From Zonotrichia leucophrys gambelii (taxonomy: Eukaryota; Chordata; Aves; Passeriformes; Passerellidae), in NCBI RefSeq assembly GCF_028769735.1, contig NC_088172.1, forward strand, positions 60,109,075 to 60,173,074: a stretch of DNA of 64,000 nucleotides, in the 5' to 3' direction. Below, piece by piece: positions 1-14,373 of this stretch. The translations under genes were made by a program, and so were the position numbers. How positions within the stretch are numbered: position 1 is the stretch's first letter; every line of letters begins with the position of its first letter. The notes below the pieces were generated by a model. It made no database searches. It saw nothing but the letters and a program-made list of their open reading frames with translations, and had not been told where the DNA came from.

Positions 1-2020
1 TGGCTGTGGTTTAGTCATACTGTGATTTGATAAAGCATGAGCATGAGTCAAAGTGTGAGCCAGTTCTTTTATTCTGCCATTTTTAACTTGGTTAAACCCA
101 ATCCACAGGACTTCTATTCCCATAATAGCTGTTACTATTTTGCTTGATTATGGTGATTATTTTGGTTCTCTGGGAAAAAATGGATATAAAATATTGATAA
201 GGGTCAGACTTAATGACCTTCAAGGTCTATTCCAGATTCCATCTATTCTAGATGATTCTATATTTTATGAAAAACAATAACGGTAGTTTGTGTGATTTAA
301 TACAGGACAGAGAAGTATCTGGGGCGAGTATGTCTGGATTTGGGTGCTCCTTGCCATTGCTTCCTAGCACCAAACTAGGAAAACAATGTTCTTGAAATAT
401 TTTAAAATTTGTCACATATCCCACACCTTTTGCTTCTCTCTCTCTTAATGAGACTCTATGTCCATTAATTTAATTTTCTCTTTTTTTTTAATTGTATTTT
501 GAGTCGTCTGAACATAACCCTTGACACCTGACCTGGCAGGTAACATTACCAGGAGGTGAGAGCCAGGCAGTGGGTTCTTCTGTATTTTAATAATTATTTC
601 ATTCTGTCTTTCAAGATCAGCCTCAGAGAGTTGTCAAAACAGTGCATTTACCTTGGATAGGATAGTGCATGCCTGCATTTCACACTCAGTATTAGACTTC
701 TCTGGGCCAGTCACTTGCAGAGCCAGAGAACTCTGCTTTTTCATAATATTTTCAAAAAATTTATAGGTGTCTTCAGAAAGCAAATGTGAATCACGCCATC
801 CAACTTCTCTAGTGATATGTACACATATAATTTTCATGTCTTCTTTTGCACCTCTTTCACCATATATCATTACAAGGGAGTTACCTCTACAGGAGTCAGG
901 GAATGCAGCCAAACCAGGAGTTGTCATTCTCAGATAATTGCCCTTCTGGTAATGAAATGAAACCCAAGTTAAATGCTTTAACTTCAAAAAATGGTTGTAA
1001 TGTTTATGATCCATACTTGCATGTAATTGAGGCACATATTTATAAGCCCTCTAGCTGGCCTGCTATCTAAGATCTTTGCAGAAGATTTTGAACTCACATT
1101 ATTTTAGCATTTTTATTTAGTCTAATACTTGAGTAAAGGTGGGGCAGATGGGGAAAAAGAAAGCAAGTTTCTTGCAAGAGTGCAACAAAACGAGTTTTTG
1201 GAAGTTAAAATTGAAAGGAAAGCTGTGAGATAGTTAATTGATGAGATGGTGGAAGGACACCAAGAAAAATGATATGACAATATGGTTTTGAGTAAGACCC
1301 AGTTCTGTGTGAAAATAGGAAAGTGACCTGAAGAAGTAAGTATAAGGAATTTTTTTATAAGTGCAATGTTTATACACTGATCTTTGTATCTGTGGGAAAT
1401 AAATTTTCTCCTTTAATCCAAAGCATTTTGTCAAAGATCTTCTTATAAGTCAAAAGGCATATAATCAATTTCTAAATGTCACCTGTATTTGCCATCAGCT
1501 TTTTCAGAGATGTGCTAGACTTTTCTGTTGCCACTTATTTTCAAGTGAATAACCTCAATTTCTTCTGTATGGAATCTGTAAAGCAGCAGTTTCCTGCCTT
1601 TTGTGGTAAAAAAACTATTGAGAAAGCAATAATGAATCTAAGTATTTAGCAAAGGGGCAAGAAAATGGAAAAATTTAACAAGTTTCCTTGTGCAATACTG
1701 GAATCTTGACATACACAAAAATCATTTTAATACAGCCTTAAGTAAAATTAATCCTACTGAAATATCATTTGAATAAATACAATGGATCTAATTTCTGTGC
1801 AACAATTTCTGATTCTGAAAACCAGTCATGACAAACCTGAAATGCCATATCATAAATTAAAACTAATTAGAAATTTAATCAACTTGCAAAAATAATTAAG
1901 CATAGAACTTCAGTGCAGGAGTATTTTCTTGGGTACAGCTTCTTGTTTAATTTCATATAACTTGGCTCAAGAATTAAATTTTAACATTCTTATGCATTTT
2001 GCATAATATGTAATTCTGTG

Positions 2021-2045
2021 ACACACACACACACACACACACACA
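2021..2045. repeat. (CA)n microsatellite
   Basis: An uninterrupted run of 12.5 AC dinucleotides lies in the first intron segment. It is a simple repeat likely to vary in length between individuals. Confidence 0.95.
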
Positions 2046-5000
2046 ACTAATGTTTTTTTTAAAAAAAATGATCAAATCTTGTTCCCTGTAAGGTGAAAGC
2101 TCAGCTTTCAACAACATCTGTCCTTAAACAACCAGGTGTGTGAGAACATGAGGATCACTGTCATGGTTTAAGATGTTTTATCTCCTATGGATACATTTTA
2201 TGGTTTCATTAATTAGTATTGCATTCCTTGAAAATTTCTCTGAGTCTCTCTCCTGTTTCAAGCTGATCTTCCATTTGCACAGCCAGTGGGATTCCTCGTG
2301 TGTCTGATGTTACTCTGGGAAAAGATCTGAACTCTTTAGGCATGAAGTGGAAATTGGTGCAGTGTAGGTTTCTTTATTTCGGAAATATGCTAAAAATCTT
2401 TGAAATTTTAAGTGGTCCTAAAGTCTTTACTAAGTGAGACTTCAAATCTCTTAGTTTGAAAATCATTTGAATTTTACCTTGCTGCAAACATAATTAAAGT
2501 TTGATCAAACTGGTTGATCAAATGTCTCTTCTTTATCTGATTTTGTTTGAATCTCATTTATCTTGTCCAAATAAGAGAAAGAGCTCATAGTTGATCTTTT
2601 ATCCATTAATTGCACACCTTTCAGTGTTTTGATTAGGTCAGCTGCAGAACAACAGTGGAAATACTGTTATTTTGGTAGTAGTCAGTGATCTGCAAATCAA
2701 TCCTTTAATAAAGGATGTATTGATTTTACTAATTGATCCAGTTGCAAGATTCTGTCCTCCGTGTGGGGCTCTCTACAGTATGTTTAACTTATGCATAAAT
2801 GCAAAAATTCATTATTTCTCCATCAGTATATTCTAGTGTATGACACAATAAGTTTTATTGTTCATTCATCTTAGTTTAACAAATAAGTCTGTAACTTTTT
2901 TATTATTTATCTCTGTTCTTTAATGAGTCAAAATGCAATTAGCTATTGAGGACAAGTATTGAACATTTAAATTCATTCTATGCTATCTGCATAATTCTCT
3001 ACTAAAACCTTCAATGGAAGAGAACACTTAATCCTAACAAAGGTTTTATTAATTCTTATGAATTAAGACAATCCCTTCCTTTGAAGGAAGAAGCTCAATA
3101 AGATTTTACATTCAACATTCTGTGGCCTGAAACATCAGTCTACTAAATGAATAAGAAAAAATGAAAAGCTTTTATTTCCTTAATTAAAAGCCAGCTGATA
3201 GCTGGTTTTAGCAGTTAAGCTGTGTACAATTTATTTCCATTATCCTACTTGACTGTAGATCACTATTTTCAGGTGTATTTGCAGCATATCAACAGATGGT
3301 TTGCATGGTTTATAAATAGATTTGTATTAAGGAATATGAACAAATTTGAGGTTATTCTATGCAAGTCCAGTTCCAAGTTGTATTCACTTACTTCAGTGTC
3401 ATACTAATCCATACATTGCAAGTATTTATCCTATCCTGAGTTCCAAAAAAGATAGTGTTTGTAAGTATAACACATACATAATGAAAAGACTATAGGTATT
3501 GAAAATATCTAATGAGTTAGTAGGACAAGCAGGTTCTAATAACTTCACCCTGATTATCTGGCAAATTTATGAGGCATCTAGAAATAACATATGAATCGTG
3601 CTTGTAAAGAATCTATACTTGAGAACAGTCTTGTGATTTGCTTACTAAAAATTATGTTTCATAGGTGGTAATTGAAAGATATAGCTATAATTCTGAGAGG
3701 AAGTAATTTCTAACAGGCATGAATCTGTAGGAAAGCTAGTAACATCATGAGCTAATTTGAGAAGCTTGGTCTGGAACTGTAGAGGTGAAGTGTTGATAGG
3801 AGCTCTTTCCAAAGTAGTCATCAAACTTACATACTTATTACAATTTACATTTGTGGTTGCCGTGGCTGTTGGACTGTATTCCAAATAATAATCTCTGTGT
3901 TTGCTTCTCATTAGAGCTATGATGCAAGTGAGAGCTCCACAAAAGCACTATGATAAAACAGCAGGTGTTGAAAGTCCAGTCACACTACTTGTTTGTCAGT
4001 CACACAACTGAATCAAAAGGGCATGTTTCCAGAGAAACAGTTGTGCTAAAATTAACTGTGCAGAAGCTTGGACTATGGTACTACTACAAGTAGCATGTAA
4101 TAAGATAATTTACACTCTACTATATGTGTGTATGAAACTCTAAGTACCATAACATAATATAATATAACCATTAAGTAGCTAGACCCATCCAATTTAGTTT
4201 AGAGTTTGTAGTTATGGGATTATGCTGCGTAGTGAAAAAAAAATCTACCACCTGTGTCATAATACTTCAACTCAGAATAATATTTTCCCTTTCTTCAGAC
4301 ATCTGCTGATTTACTGGGAACTTGTTGCTAGAGGTGTTGTCAAGTCCTAGTGCTCACACACGTGATTTCTCAGAGTTATTTTCACAGAACTGCTGAACCA
4401 AATGGGAATAGTAATTAAAACATACACTTTTAGGGAGGATCATAAAGTTCATAAAAGTGTTTCAGATTAGATACACCTAGCTGATTGCAAATTAACCCCT
4501 GATTAGGTTCTGCAGTTTTATGTAACAGTATCTTTTTCTAACCAAAAGGAAGTGGTTCCTGTAGTCCAGTCCCTGTCATGACTGGTTTGTCTTTGCTGCC
4601 TTGGATGCTATAACAGGGGCTGGTGAGACCTCCTCTGGCAGCACTATCAGTGCACAGTCCTATGGATTTGCAGGTGCTGGCAGATACGGCTCCTGGGTTT
4701 CTTTTTTTCATCACTTTGTTGAGGTTTATTGATTTCTAATTATAAAGTGAGCTACATTTTTTAAAAGGTGAGTTTTCTGAAATTTTTATCTGAATTTGCA
4801 ATTTTGCTAAATTTCCTTTGACTGGGCCTTAAGATAACAGCCATTTTTCCAAATCCTGTAAAAAGACCTGGCCACATGTACTCATTATGTTTGGAATGTT
4901 CCTCTGAGACTTTCTATTACACCAGCAAAATTTTTAACAGTGCAGCTCTTCCACTGGAAAAGCCCCTTTATTTGTTGACCCTGAAGTGTGTAAAATGAGG

Positions 5001-6304
5001 TAAAATCCCAGCATACAGTGACAATCATTACCTAAACCTCAGCTTTTCCTTGTAAGCCTTAGTGGGTTCTGCACACTCGAATAACTTCCATCTCAGTGAA
5101 ATGAAAAATTGGTGCAGTGCAGAAGAATGTAGCCTGTGTTTTTCTTTATGAGAGCCTCAGTTTTAGCCATTCCTGACAACTTACTCAATATAGGATTTTA
5201 ATGTCTCCTTTGATGCTAGATTCTGTATGAGAAACAACAGTCTTCCCCACATTACCAGAGTTGAACTGGGTATTTTTCCAGCTAGTAACTCTCGGCTTTT
5301 TTCCAGCTGAATGCCACTGATATTTTTTGCCCTCTCATTTCTTTATTTTGTAATCTTCCATTTCTTTTATATAACCTTCTCCCCTTGATTTTTAACTATG
5401 TACTGTTCAGATGACTGCACAAATAAACTGGACTCGAAAACCTACAAATAAAAGTGAACTCTGCTGTTTTGCTTATCACTCACTGCCTAATTAGCTTCTT
5501 TTCTCTACTTTAGAAAGTGATATGAATAGTTACTGTCGAGGGTTAGACGACTCCCAGAAAAATGACAGGAATAGCACCAATGACAGAAATAGCAGAATAG
5601 GTTGTTGCAGAATCCAACTCTAACATTTGACACAAAGAAAATTTCAAATTTTAAGCTTAGTCCTTTGTGATAATCTTCTATTTCAGATAATGTAAAAGAA
5701 AGATTTTAATCTCCGCTTTTCCTTTATGTTTGTGTGTCTGACTTTTATCTTTTCCAGCGAGAGAGACAATCTGTCATGTTTGTATGCAGGTCCATAATTT
5801 AAATTTAAAGTCTTGTAAATTCTGAAGCCTGGAGATCTTAAAACTTGGTATTTTGCAATTACACTTAACAAGTTAGCCTATGCCTGCAAAACAAATAAAA
5901 ATATCTATTTCACAGTATACTGACACTGAAATGTAATGAAAGTGCCTAAGGTATGTGAATCAATCTACTTAAATATTTACTGCTTTAATGAACTCTGAAT
6001 TTATGGGTGTGCATATTGAAATGAGGTAATTATTTTAAATAGCACCTATGTATTTGTAGCTAAAGAGAAATTACATTTCCTTAAATCAACCTGAGGTTTG
6101 TTTGTGTGGGTTGGGAGTGCAGCACAGGCTGCTGCAGGGCAGAGGCAGCAGTAAGGAAGCAAATACCAGTCTTGTTCCCACTCTGCTGCTGTGGGGCGGG
6201 GAAGGCAGAGAGATGAGTTTCACACCAATGTGAATACTTGATTGGAGTGTTCTGTAAAGTGGATTCTTTGAATTTCACTCCCTTCAGTTTGTGAAAAGTA
6301 GGCT

Positions 6305-6950
6305 GTACCACAGAAGTGTAGGCTGAGAGGGACCTCTGGAGGTCTTCTAGTTCAAATTCCTGGTCAAACCAGTGCTGACTTCTAAGGTGAATAAGATTGT
6401 CCAGGCACTTGGGTTAAACAAGCTTTGAAAATCACCAAGGACGGACATTCCACAGCCTCTCTTAATTTTATTGTGAAGTATATTTCTTTACAGCTGACTG
6501 GAAATTCCTTTACTGCAATTTCAGATTACTGTCTCCTGTCCTTCCAGAGTGCACCTTTGGAAAAGGTCTATCTCCCTAAGCCCCCCTGTAGGCACAAAAG
6601 GCAGCAGTTAGGTCTTCCCTTTTGCAAGCATAAAAAAAGTCTGTTCCTCCACTGGATTTTGCCATTTGAAATATATTTCTTGTGTTGTTTGTGGGGCTCA
6701 AAAGTAGTCTTGGTGTCCCAGAAGTTTCCTTTTGATGCTGAGTAGAAAGAAATAAGCACTTTGCCTGCTGGCTAAGCTGCTGCTCGTGCAGCTGGGGATG
6801 TGGTTTGTCTGCATTGCTGCAGAGAGATACTGCTGACTCATGTTCAGCTTCTCCTTCAGATCATTTCCTACAGAGCAGCAATCCAGACAGATAGTCCCCA
6901 GCCTATCAGAATGCAGGAGCTTACTCCCTCCCACATCCAGGGGTATATTT
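6305..6950 (-). mobile_element. CR1 LINE fragment, antisense, 3' part
   Basis: Read on the plus strand, this matches the reverse complement of avian CR1 3' sequence. Recognisable blocks are gagggacctctggaggtc, acattccacagcctctct, the tcctgtccttccagagtgca block and the late block agtccccagcctatcagaat near 6,894. The element is therefore inserted in minus orientation. It is diverged, lacks the 5' end as CR1 copies usually do, and retains no usable reverse transcriptase frame. The open frames on both strands in this interval belong to the repeat and not to a host gene. Confidence 0.85.
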
Positions 6951-7626
6951 ATCTCAGATACATGAAAACTTCTGGTTATTTTGGCTTAAGTAGATTCACA
7001 GTTAAATTGCTGTCTTCTTTGTGAAAGATAAAAAAGACATCAAAACTTCAGCTGACCTAATTATAAATATTAATTTACTCTCTATTGAGCATTCTGCACT
7101 TTCTAGAATTACATCATAGCGAAGAGGTTTTTATACAAAAAAAGCATTAACAGCTGTTGATTTGGGCTATATGGCCAGGCAATAAAAAGGGTACTTGGAG
7201 TGTGCAACTTTGTGCAGCAAGCAGACTATAAATACTCCATACCCTGCACTGCTTGGATGGAAATGTACCGTGGTTCAGGCATGCCATATTCTGTAAATAA
7301 TTAATTCTTCCAAAGAGTTGTTACAGGTTTCCTAAAATTAATACACTGTAGCACTATTAGAAGGGCTTAAATAATATATTCACTGTTGCCACAGTTATCA
7401 GGGATAGAACATTAATATCAAGTGGATTTTTTTAACTCACCATCCTCTCAGATAGCTGCTTCAAATGCTGGTGATAGCCAGATCAAGGCATGTATGTTCT
7501 GGTTCCTCCTCTGCATACAGACAAGGCTTTTTTCTTCTTTGGTGTGCATCCTCCTAGACAGCATCAGTAGAAAGTGCTGCTGCTTGGGATTCATGCTAAC
7601 CTTGTTATCCAATAATTGAAGTAGGG

Positions 7627-7725
7627 ATTGAAATTTCTCTATATGTGAGGTTCTCTATATGTGGGGTTCTTTTATATTATATGTGATTGAAATTTATCTA
7701 CATGTGGGGTTCTTTTATATTATTT
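7627..7725. repeat. Imperfect tandem duplication, units about 59 and 40 bp
   Basis: A block starting attgaaatttctctatatg at 7,627 is repeated at 7,686 as attgaaatttatctacatg. Both copies continue into tgtggggttcttttatatta. The first copy also carries an internal duplication of a 16-bp block (tctctatatgtgaggt, then tctctatatgtggggt), which explains its greater length. This looks like local replication slippage in an intron. Confidence 0.85.
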
Positions 7726-10247
7726 ATCTGTATCCATTTGTTTCAACAGTGAATTTATCATGACTGGACTGACCAGTCCTTTGATTAATAGTAGGGCATT
7801 TGTACTTTGAGATAAGTACATGCTAATAGATGGATGAAAAAAACTTAGTGAATGTATGACAGATTTTCACAGAGATATTTAAAAATTGATGAAGACCAGA
7901 TTCTACCCTGCTTATGATCTTGCTCTATGATAATTTCAAGAAGGTCACAAGGCTTTCCTCTGTGTGTGTTGGGGGAAAATTTTTTTTCACACAGAACATT
8001 GCTCCTGAAAGAAATAAGCACTCTATTTACACATATAGAAGACTTCTCAAGTCTTCCAGGAAATCCGTTTGAAAACTATTTACAGTATTAGTATGCAAAT
8101 TATATACCACACACTAAATGGGATTCTTGTAGCAGAGCACTCTGACAGGCATCTCACTATTTGAACTATGGTGGTACAGTTAAAAAAACAACACAAAAAG
8201 AAAACACAGCTGGATATAATTGTATTCAAACACATACTTATTATGTTAATGAGGGCATACAAATAAAATTAAATGTTGTCCAGCAAAGGTTTTCCCACAA
8301 AGGCTGAGTTATTTTAGCAAGATGTTCACATAATGCAACTTTTTGTGTTTATTTTAATTGAAAATATGTTTGATATTTATCCCTAAATATTTACAGATGA
8401 AATTTGGCAGCATCAGAAAAACAACGAAACCCATCTTGTATCAAGTATAATTTAATAAATATACTTCAGCTAAGAAGAAAACTTAAAATGTGTCCCAAAC
8501 TACATTAGGTACTTCTGATCATATAATTTAAATAAAGAGAATGCTCTTGTGTAGAGGTAGTGATGCATGTCTTGAGCTCCTATTGTTACCCCAGTTTGTC
8601 AGAGTAGCTGATGCACCCTTTAGCCACCTCCCCTTCTGCCCTGAAGCATCCTGAGAGTTCCTTGCCTCTGCCTTCCTGGGGCTGCTCTCCTGCCAGCTTC
8701 TCTTCAGTCCCACCTTTGTCCAGCTTCTGCCCCCACAGCCTCTCCCTGCCCGAGCAACTTCACTTCAGTGTGAGGGCTTTGAAGCAGCCAGGTGTCCATA
8801 AGAATCCACAAAATGCTGGACAAGGTCACTACTGGGTTGGGCCTCTTTGCAACCAGCAAAATGTTGCTCTTGTTTTGTCCCTGAAAGTCTCCCAGGAGTT
8901 CTTGTCCCCCTCACATCAATCTGTACAATTCTGGCATGGAAGGTACCCAGGCAAGTTGCAAGATCTGTCCATACCAATTTACTTCTGGTGGGCTCAAAAT
9001 TTTTAAAAATAAGAAGCTTCAGATGAGGTTTATCCCTTTCTTTTCCCCCTCTCCATTTTTAGGACATAGAAGCATAACTTCAAAGCATGCTTAGAAGCAT
9101 AAAAACCATAACTGAAAACTGAACAAATAACAGTTTGTGCCTTATGTAAGTGTGCCTGCTATTCAAATTGTTACATTCAAAGGCTGTGGATGTTGTTAAA
9201 GCCCCTGCTTTCTTCACTGCCAGCTGCTGCTGTAATCCTAAAGTAGATGCACTTGGTTTTTTAAACTTTATATCTCAGTATACTGCCCTGGGAAATTGCT
9301 TTCTGCTTTTAAATTGGCCATCATGCAGAACTTTGTATTTTTCAACCTGTTTTTTACTTTGAGATTTGCAAGTTATTTCTGAGTTTAAAACTTCCCGTTT
9401 TTGTTCAGAAGCACAAAAGATACTGTCCCAATTCTAGTGTGTCAGGTGCAGTCTTAAGGATATTGTCTATTTTTATCATTAGCAGTGAGAAGCTGTTTCT
9501 ACTTCAAATGTTATATTATCAAATGCACACTAATTTATTACTTTAAAATAGAAACTTATTTATATATTAATTTTTTAAAAAAACATACTGGATTAAAAAA
9601 AAAAAATCAGTCTGTTGTTTAGAAAATTCTCCAGAGGCAAAGTAACATTGCTTTGTTTAATAAAAGCTATTTTTTCTTAGCTATGTAAGATATTCTTAGC
9701 CTGTATAAGCCTAAATTTTGTCTTATTAAATTTAGAGTCACATCAAGCATTGTCCATTATGATAAGAAGACAGAGTTGTATCTTTAGAGCAATAATAAGT
9801 CCAGCTTGGCTGTTGGGCAAGTAAATTCAATATCTAGCTACTTCCATTAAAAATACCCCAACCTACTTTCAGTAGAAGCCTGTTCCCATTAGAGAACAGA
9901 TTTTGTAGTTTCCACTCAGTGTCAAATGTAATCCCTCCAAAATCAATAGATAAAACTCACCTGAGAGCAAAACACTTTTTTAAAATTTGTTTCCAGCAAT
10001 GGGTAAAAAACAGATGTACAAATAGATTTTTGTACTTAGAGGGAAGTGTCAAAAGAAGATGAATTAGGAGATAGAGTACTTGTGTGCTTTGGGAGGCCAC
10101 AGAGTTGTGAGAATGAACCACTGAAACCCAAATCTGATGTGTTGAGAGTAATTTCATTTAGGCTGTCAGTCTTCTGGTTAGGCTGCAGAAGCCTTTTTTG
10201 TTGGTTTGGTTTGGTTTTTTCTCTTTCTTTTCTGTAGAAACAAAACC

Positions 10248-10264
10248 TTTTTTTTTTTTTTTTT
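10248..10264. repeat. T17 homopolymer
   Basis: Seventeen consecutive T residues follow a short GGTTT-rich stretch at about 10,201 to 10,220, roughly 340 bp upstream of the first RGS7 exon in the window. It is a simple repeat with no further function visible. Confidence 0.9.
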
Positions 10265-10600
10265 ATTTAGTTTTAAAACATAATCCTCTTTAAATTTGAC
10301 CAAAACCAACTGCTCCTGAAGCGAACCTGAGGTGCAGAGCTGAGGTGAATATTTCATAATTCTGTTTATTTTGTCTCATTAGGTCAACCATGCTCCTTAG
10401 AGGGATAGCTAGAATGTAATGAATGGCTTCCTTGGCAAAACCGAAGCAGAAACTGACTGGTTTCCACTGTCTTGGCAATTTATTTTATTTCAATTTCATG
10501 GTGGGGAATTTATTTTTCAGTCTTGCACTCTGAAGAGGAGTAGCTCAGAGAAGTTCCATCACAGATTAGCCTTTGCTTTCCTTTCTCTTTCTTTTAATAG

Positions 10601-10675
10601 CCTGGCTGTGTAAACACTACTGAAGTGGATATAAAAAAATCTTCAAGAATGAGAAATCCACATAAAACAAGAAAG
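10601..10675 (+). CDS. RGS7: RGS7 exon: basic linker before the GGL domain
   Basis: This 75-bp exon is phase 0 at both ends and lies between acceptor cttttaatag and donor AAG|gtaagg. It encodes 25 residues beginning [13 protein letters not shown] and ending RNPHKTRK, matching the RGS7 linker between the DHEX and GGL regions (about residues 204 to 228 in mammalian numbering, assuming no indels). The run of Lys and Arg residues is typical of this linker. The [12 protein letters not shown] stretch separates RGS7 from RGS6, which has a different sequence here. It is too short to stand out as an open frame and was identified by peptide similarity and splice sites. Confidence 0.95.
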
Positions 10676-13600
10676 GTAAGGTATTATATCAAAAGCAGGA
10701 GGTGGAAGAAAATTTATAGAATGAATTTTCATAATTTCTTAAAGCACTTTTTTCTTACAGCTTCAAGGAGCAAATGCATGAAATGTATGTTAATATTTCA
10801 TAAGCTCTTAGTTGAATTAGTATTAACAAATTTGCTAATGCTAAATGAATGCTATCACATAGAATTTTGGAGAAGTATAAACAGATTTTGAAGATAAAAT
10901 TCATTTTTGCATGCTTTATTCATGTTATTCAGTAGATTGAATAAAGCACATTAAAATGTTTCTGTCAGTAATTAAAGAAAAAAAAGATTAAAAATTCAGT
11001 ATAAACTCTAACAGCAGCTCTTGTCCTGGTCTTCATGAAAAGGGTGCCTCTATATTGCAATTATGCCCAAAATGGATGACTGGAAATGATGGAAGAAATT
11101 AGCTCTATCTAAATTAGGTTGTAATTACAGTGTAACTTCTCTAGGGATGTACAGATGGATTTGCTCAACACTTTAAAATCCTTTGCACCATAACCATATA
11201 AATTGACTCCCACTTAAAGTACTTCCTTTGAGGTGCATTTGCATGTTGACCTATAGGAAGGTAAGTTTTAAAAAGGAAAGTGGATTTAGAGAAAGTTTTA
11301 GCTTGGCTTCTTTATGGTAGTGAAAGGTCCAGATTAGTGTAATTTACCAGATAGTAATTGCAATTTTGGAAGTAATCCAAATAATCTGTGAGTTAGTGTA
11401 CCTCTCAGGATACTCCACCAACCAGTCATCTCCTTACTGTAATAGCATCTCCCAGTGTCGTTCCCCATGTTTGGTGTGATGCTAATATAGAGACCTAATA
11501 AAAGTGGACCCTTGCTTGTGGCTTTATGGAACTGTGGGAGTTTGGGAGTCTTTGTTGTACACTCCAGTGCAGAAGCACGATTTTATCTGAGTGCATGGGT
11601 TATTGAAGTTTCTTTAGGTAAAGATGATCTTGGCTAACTTGTTAAGCACAATGTAGTATGGGTATGTGTAGAAAGCATTGTCTGAAAGCAACCATCATTG
11701 TTTCATATTTTTTTGCACAGTCTGTCTATGGCTTACAAAATGACATTCGAAGTCACAGCCCTACGCACACGCCGGTGCCAGAGAGTAAGCCACCCACAGA
11801 AGATGAACTACACCAAGAGGTTTGGAACATAACTACAAAAATGTACTTTTAAAAGAACTTTTTAGGTGGTAACTTTTTAGGTATAAACCCAAAAATTATT
11901 GTAACTGGGAAGTTATTCAAAACAGCTGTTGCAAACATTTAATAAACCTTTTTCTTGTCCCAAGGTATATGGATTTAGGCATGTAACATCATCAAAATTA
12001 ATGAGACAAAACCTGAATTTTTTGTATCTTTATTCAACACCTAAAGGCTGTAGGAAGTAGTCAAGTGAGTGGGTTCATTGCATAGCTCAGCCCATTAGCC
12101 CCTTTAGCTGTAGACAGCTTGCTCTTCTTTCAGCGCTGATTTGAGGCTTGGGGGTATACTTACCACTCCATACTTGCATGTATAGGTTCACACACTTATC
12201 TACTGTTAAAACTTAGAGTTTTAGAGTCTGGAGAAGTTAAATGTCTGAAGAAGTATTAGTTCTCCTCAAAAAATCTAAAAAATGGCTAACTGGATTTCTG
12301 TTGATGAACCTTTAGGGAAAATGTTCTATTGGGCACATTTTTTGTCTCTATGAGCTTTCCTCTTTAATGGAAACTTCCATTTATTTTACAGCTACACTGG
12401 TGAAATGTTGTTTTAATTCAGATATATTTCTCTTCTGTGCCCTAGGGTAAATTAATGTTCAATTACAGCTCTAATAAAAAAAGTTATAGAAATAGAGTCA
12501 AGTAATAAATTACTCATAAAACTCTTTTCCTTCCTTTTTTGCAGATTAAGCACTGGCAAATGCAATTAGACAGACATAGATTAAAAATGTCAAAAGTTGC
12601 AGAGAGGTACGTATATTGTCACATTTTCTATTTTTTTCAATTAGACCGGTAACTATTGGGAAAAATGTCAGTGTGAAATAGCTTCAAAGAGCTATTCACT
12701 GCAAATAGGTCTTCAAAGAGAGACATGAGAGCTCAGATGTCATAGAAATAACTGATGAGAGTTTACTTTAAGTGGAGAAGTATGAAATTCTTTTAGTGAT
12801 AAAAATATTCTAGATATTCTGTGATACATTTCTGATAAACCTGAGTCTCTGAAAGAGCCTCTGACCAAGTGATTATAAGTTTCACCTTTCACTGGCAGGG
12901 AGGCTAAATGGGAATAGGTCTGGGGTTGTTGTTTTGATATTTCAAAAGGGCAGTCACTGATGGAGCAAGGGAATTGGCTGGTGTGGAGCTCAGTCAGTGC
13001 TTGAACAAAGTGAGTTTGGGCTCAGGTTGGGTCAGAGATGTAACGCTAGTAGGAATATGTCTGTAAATATGACCTAAGTTTGTCAGGAAGGGCCTAGAAA
13101 GCAAATAAAACAAAAAGCCCAACATTGCAGAAAATTGAGCTGCATGGGGCTTAGTAAAGGAAAATAAGGCCAAATACAAATTGCTCTTCATCTTCTCATA
13201 AACATTTCTGCATATATGTCTACTCATTTATGTGTATGTGTGTATACATATGCAAATCCAAATAAATATTTATTTATAAAGAGAGCAGGCTAAGAATTTT
13301 TTGTTTGCTGAACAGTAAAAAAAAAGGACACTAAATATAATAGGAATTGAAAAGAAAGAATAGTTGTCCTCACTTGTCAATAATTTTACAAGAATTATGA
13401 GACCAAAGGAAACAGCAAGCATAAATAAGGACAATGGGAGATGTAAATTACCAGAATACAAGCAAAGTTTTTAGTGTGTGCGGCTGAGCCTGGCCAATTC
13501 CTGAATATTAAAAAAAAAAAAGTTTAAAAATTGATTTATTTTTGCTGGGAATAATGTCCTTGGATTAGGAAATAATAATAATAATAAAGATATTTAAGAG

Positions 13601-14373
13601 AAAATAAAAGGAGTACTAGCAGCTGCAGGCCAATAAATATAAAAATATAACCTGTGTCAAATGCAGTGTTTTAGAACAGATTTTAAGGAAACTGTTGATT
13701 AAAACCATAAAGGGATATAAAACATGTTCCTTTATGAAAACAAATGTTCATGGAGCAGGTTGTATGATTTAATTTATTAGTGCCTAAAGGAACCTTAAAT
13801 GAGCTATGTGGAAGTATTAGGGAAGCTTATTTTATTTCTACTCTGGGTATACCTGAGCCACCTCTCCTTCTTCAGTGGTCCACTGTCAGACAGCCTGAGC
13901 AAACCCTGAGCTTGTGGCTGCCTTCTGAGTGTGGGCACACAGTTACCATGGCTTGGTGATGCAAGGTAACTTGTTAGCTGGGGTAACCTCATCAGGTTTC
14001 TTCTCCTCCTGACGTTTGATGCTTTTGTTTTCCTAGTCTATTAGCTTATACAGAGCAGTATTTGGAATATGATCCTTTTCTTGTGCCCCCTGATCCCTCA
14101 AACCCTTGGATATCAGATGACACCACTTTCTGGGAGCTGGAGGCAAGGTATACAATTTTATTTCTTCTTTGGAAGTAAGGCAGTATAACATGCTTTTCTG
14201 GAAATATGAAGATTTCAGGGAGAGGTACTGCAGGAGAATACTGAGGCCTTAGAAGGGCAATGCAGTACCCTTTTGGTCTCTCCAGTTTTACAGATTTGTA
14301 AGATGGGAAGTGCTATACATTAATAAATCTGTGTGAAATGTTACAGTAACCAGTTTCCAGACTTCTAGGTTGG

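Larger units (their letters stand above)
1..10600 (+). other. RGS7: RGS7 intron (3' part), no exon found
   Basis: This AT-rich stretch ends in an acceptor (cttttaatag) at 10,600 and is the downstream part of a long intron. I searched for the preceding RGS7 exon, which should end with a peptide like FWDVHRPV, and did not see it, so that exon is probably upstream of the window. The stretch contains a CA repeat, a tandem duplication, one CR1 fragment and a T-run, listed separately. A GC-richer patch at about 8,580 to 8,960 has open frames on both strands but no recognisable protein. Confidence 0.8.

Noticed and set aside
6425..6934. Open frames on both strands in the CR1 interval
   Set aside because: The DNA matches the non-coding 3' part and degraded end of a CR1 element in antisense; the frames have no coding meaning.
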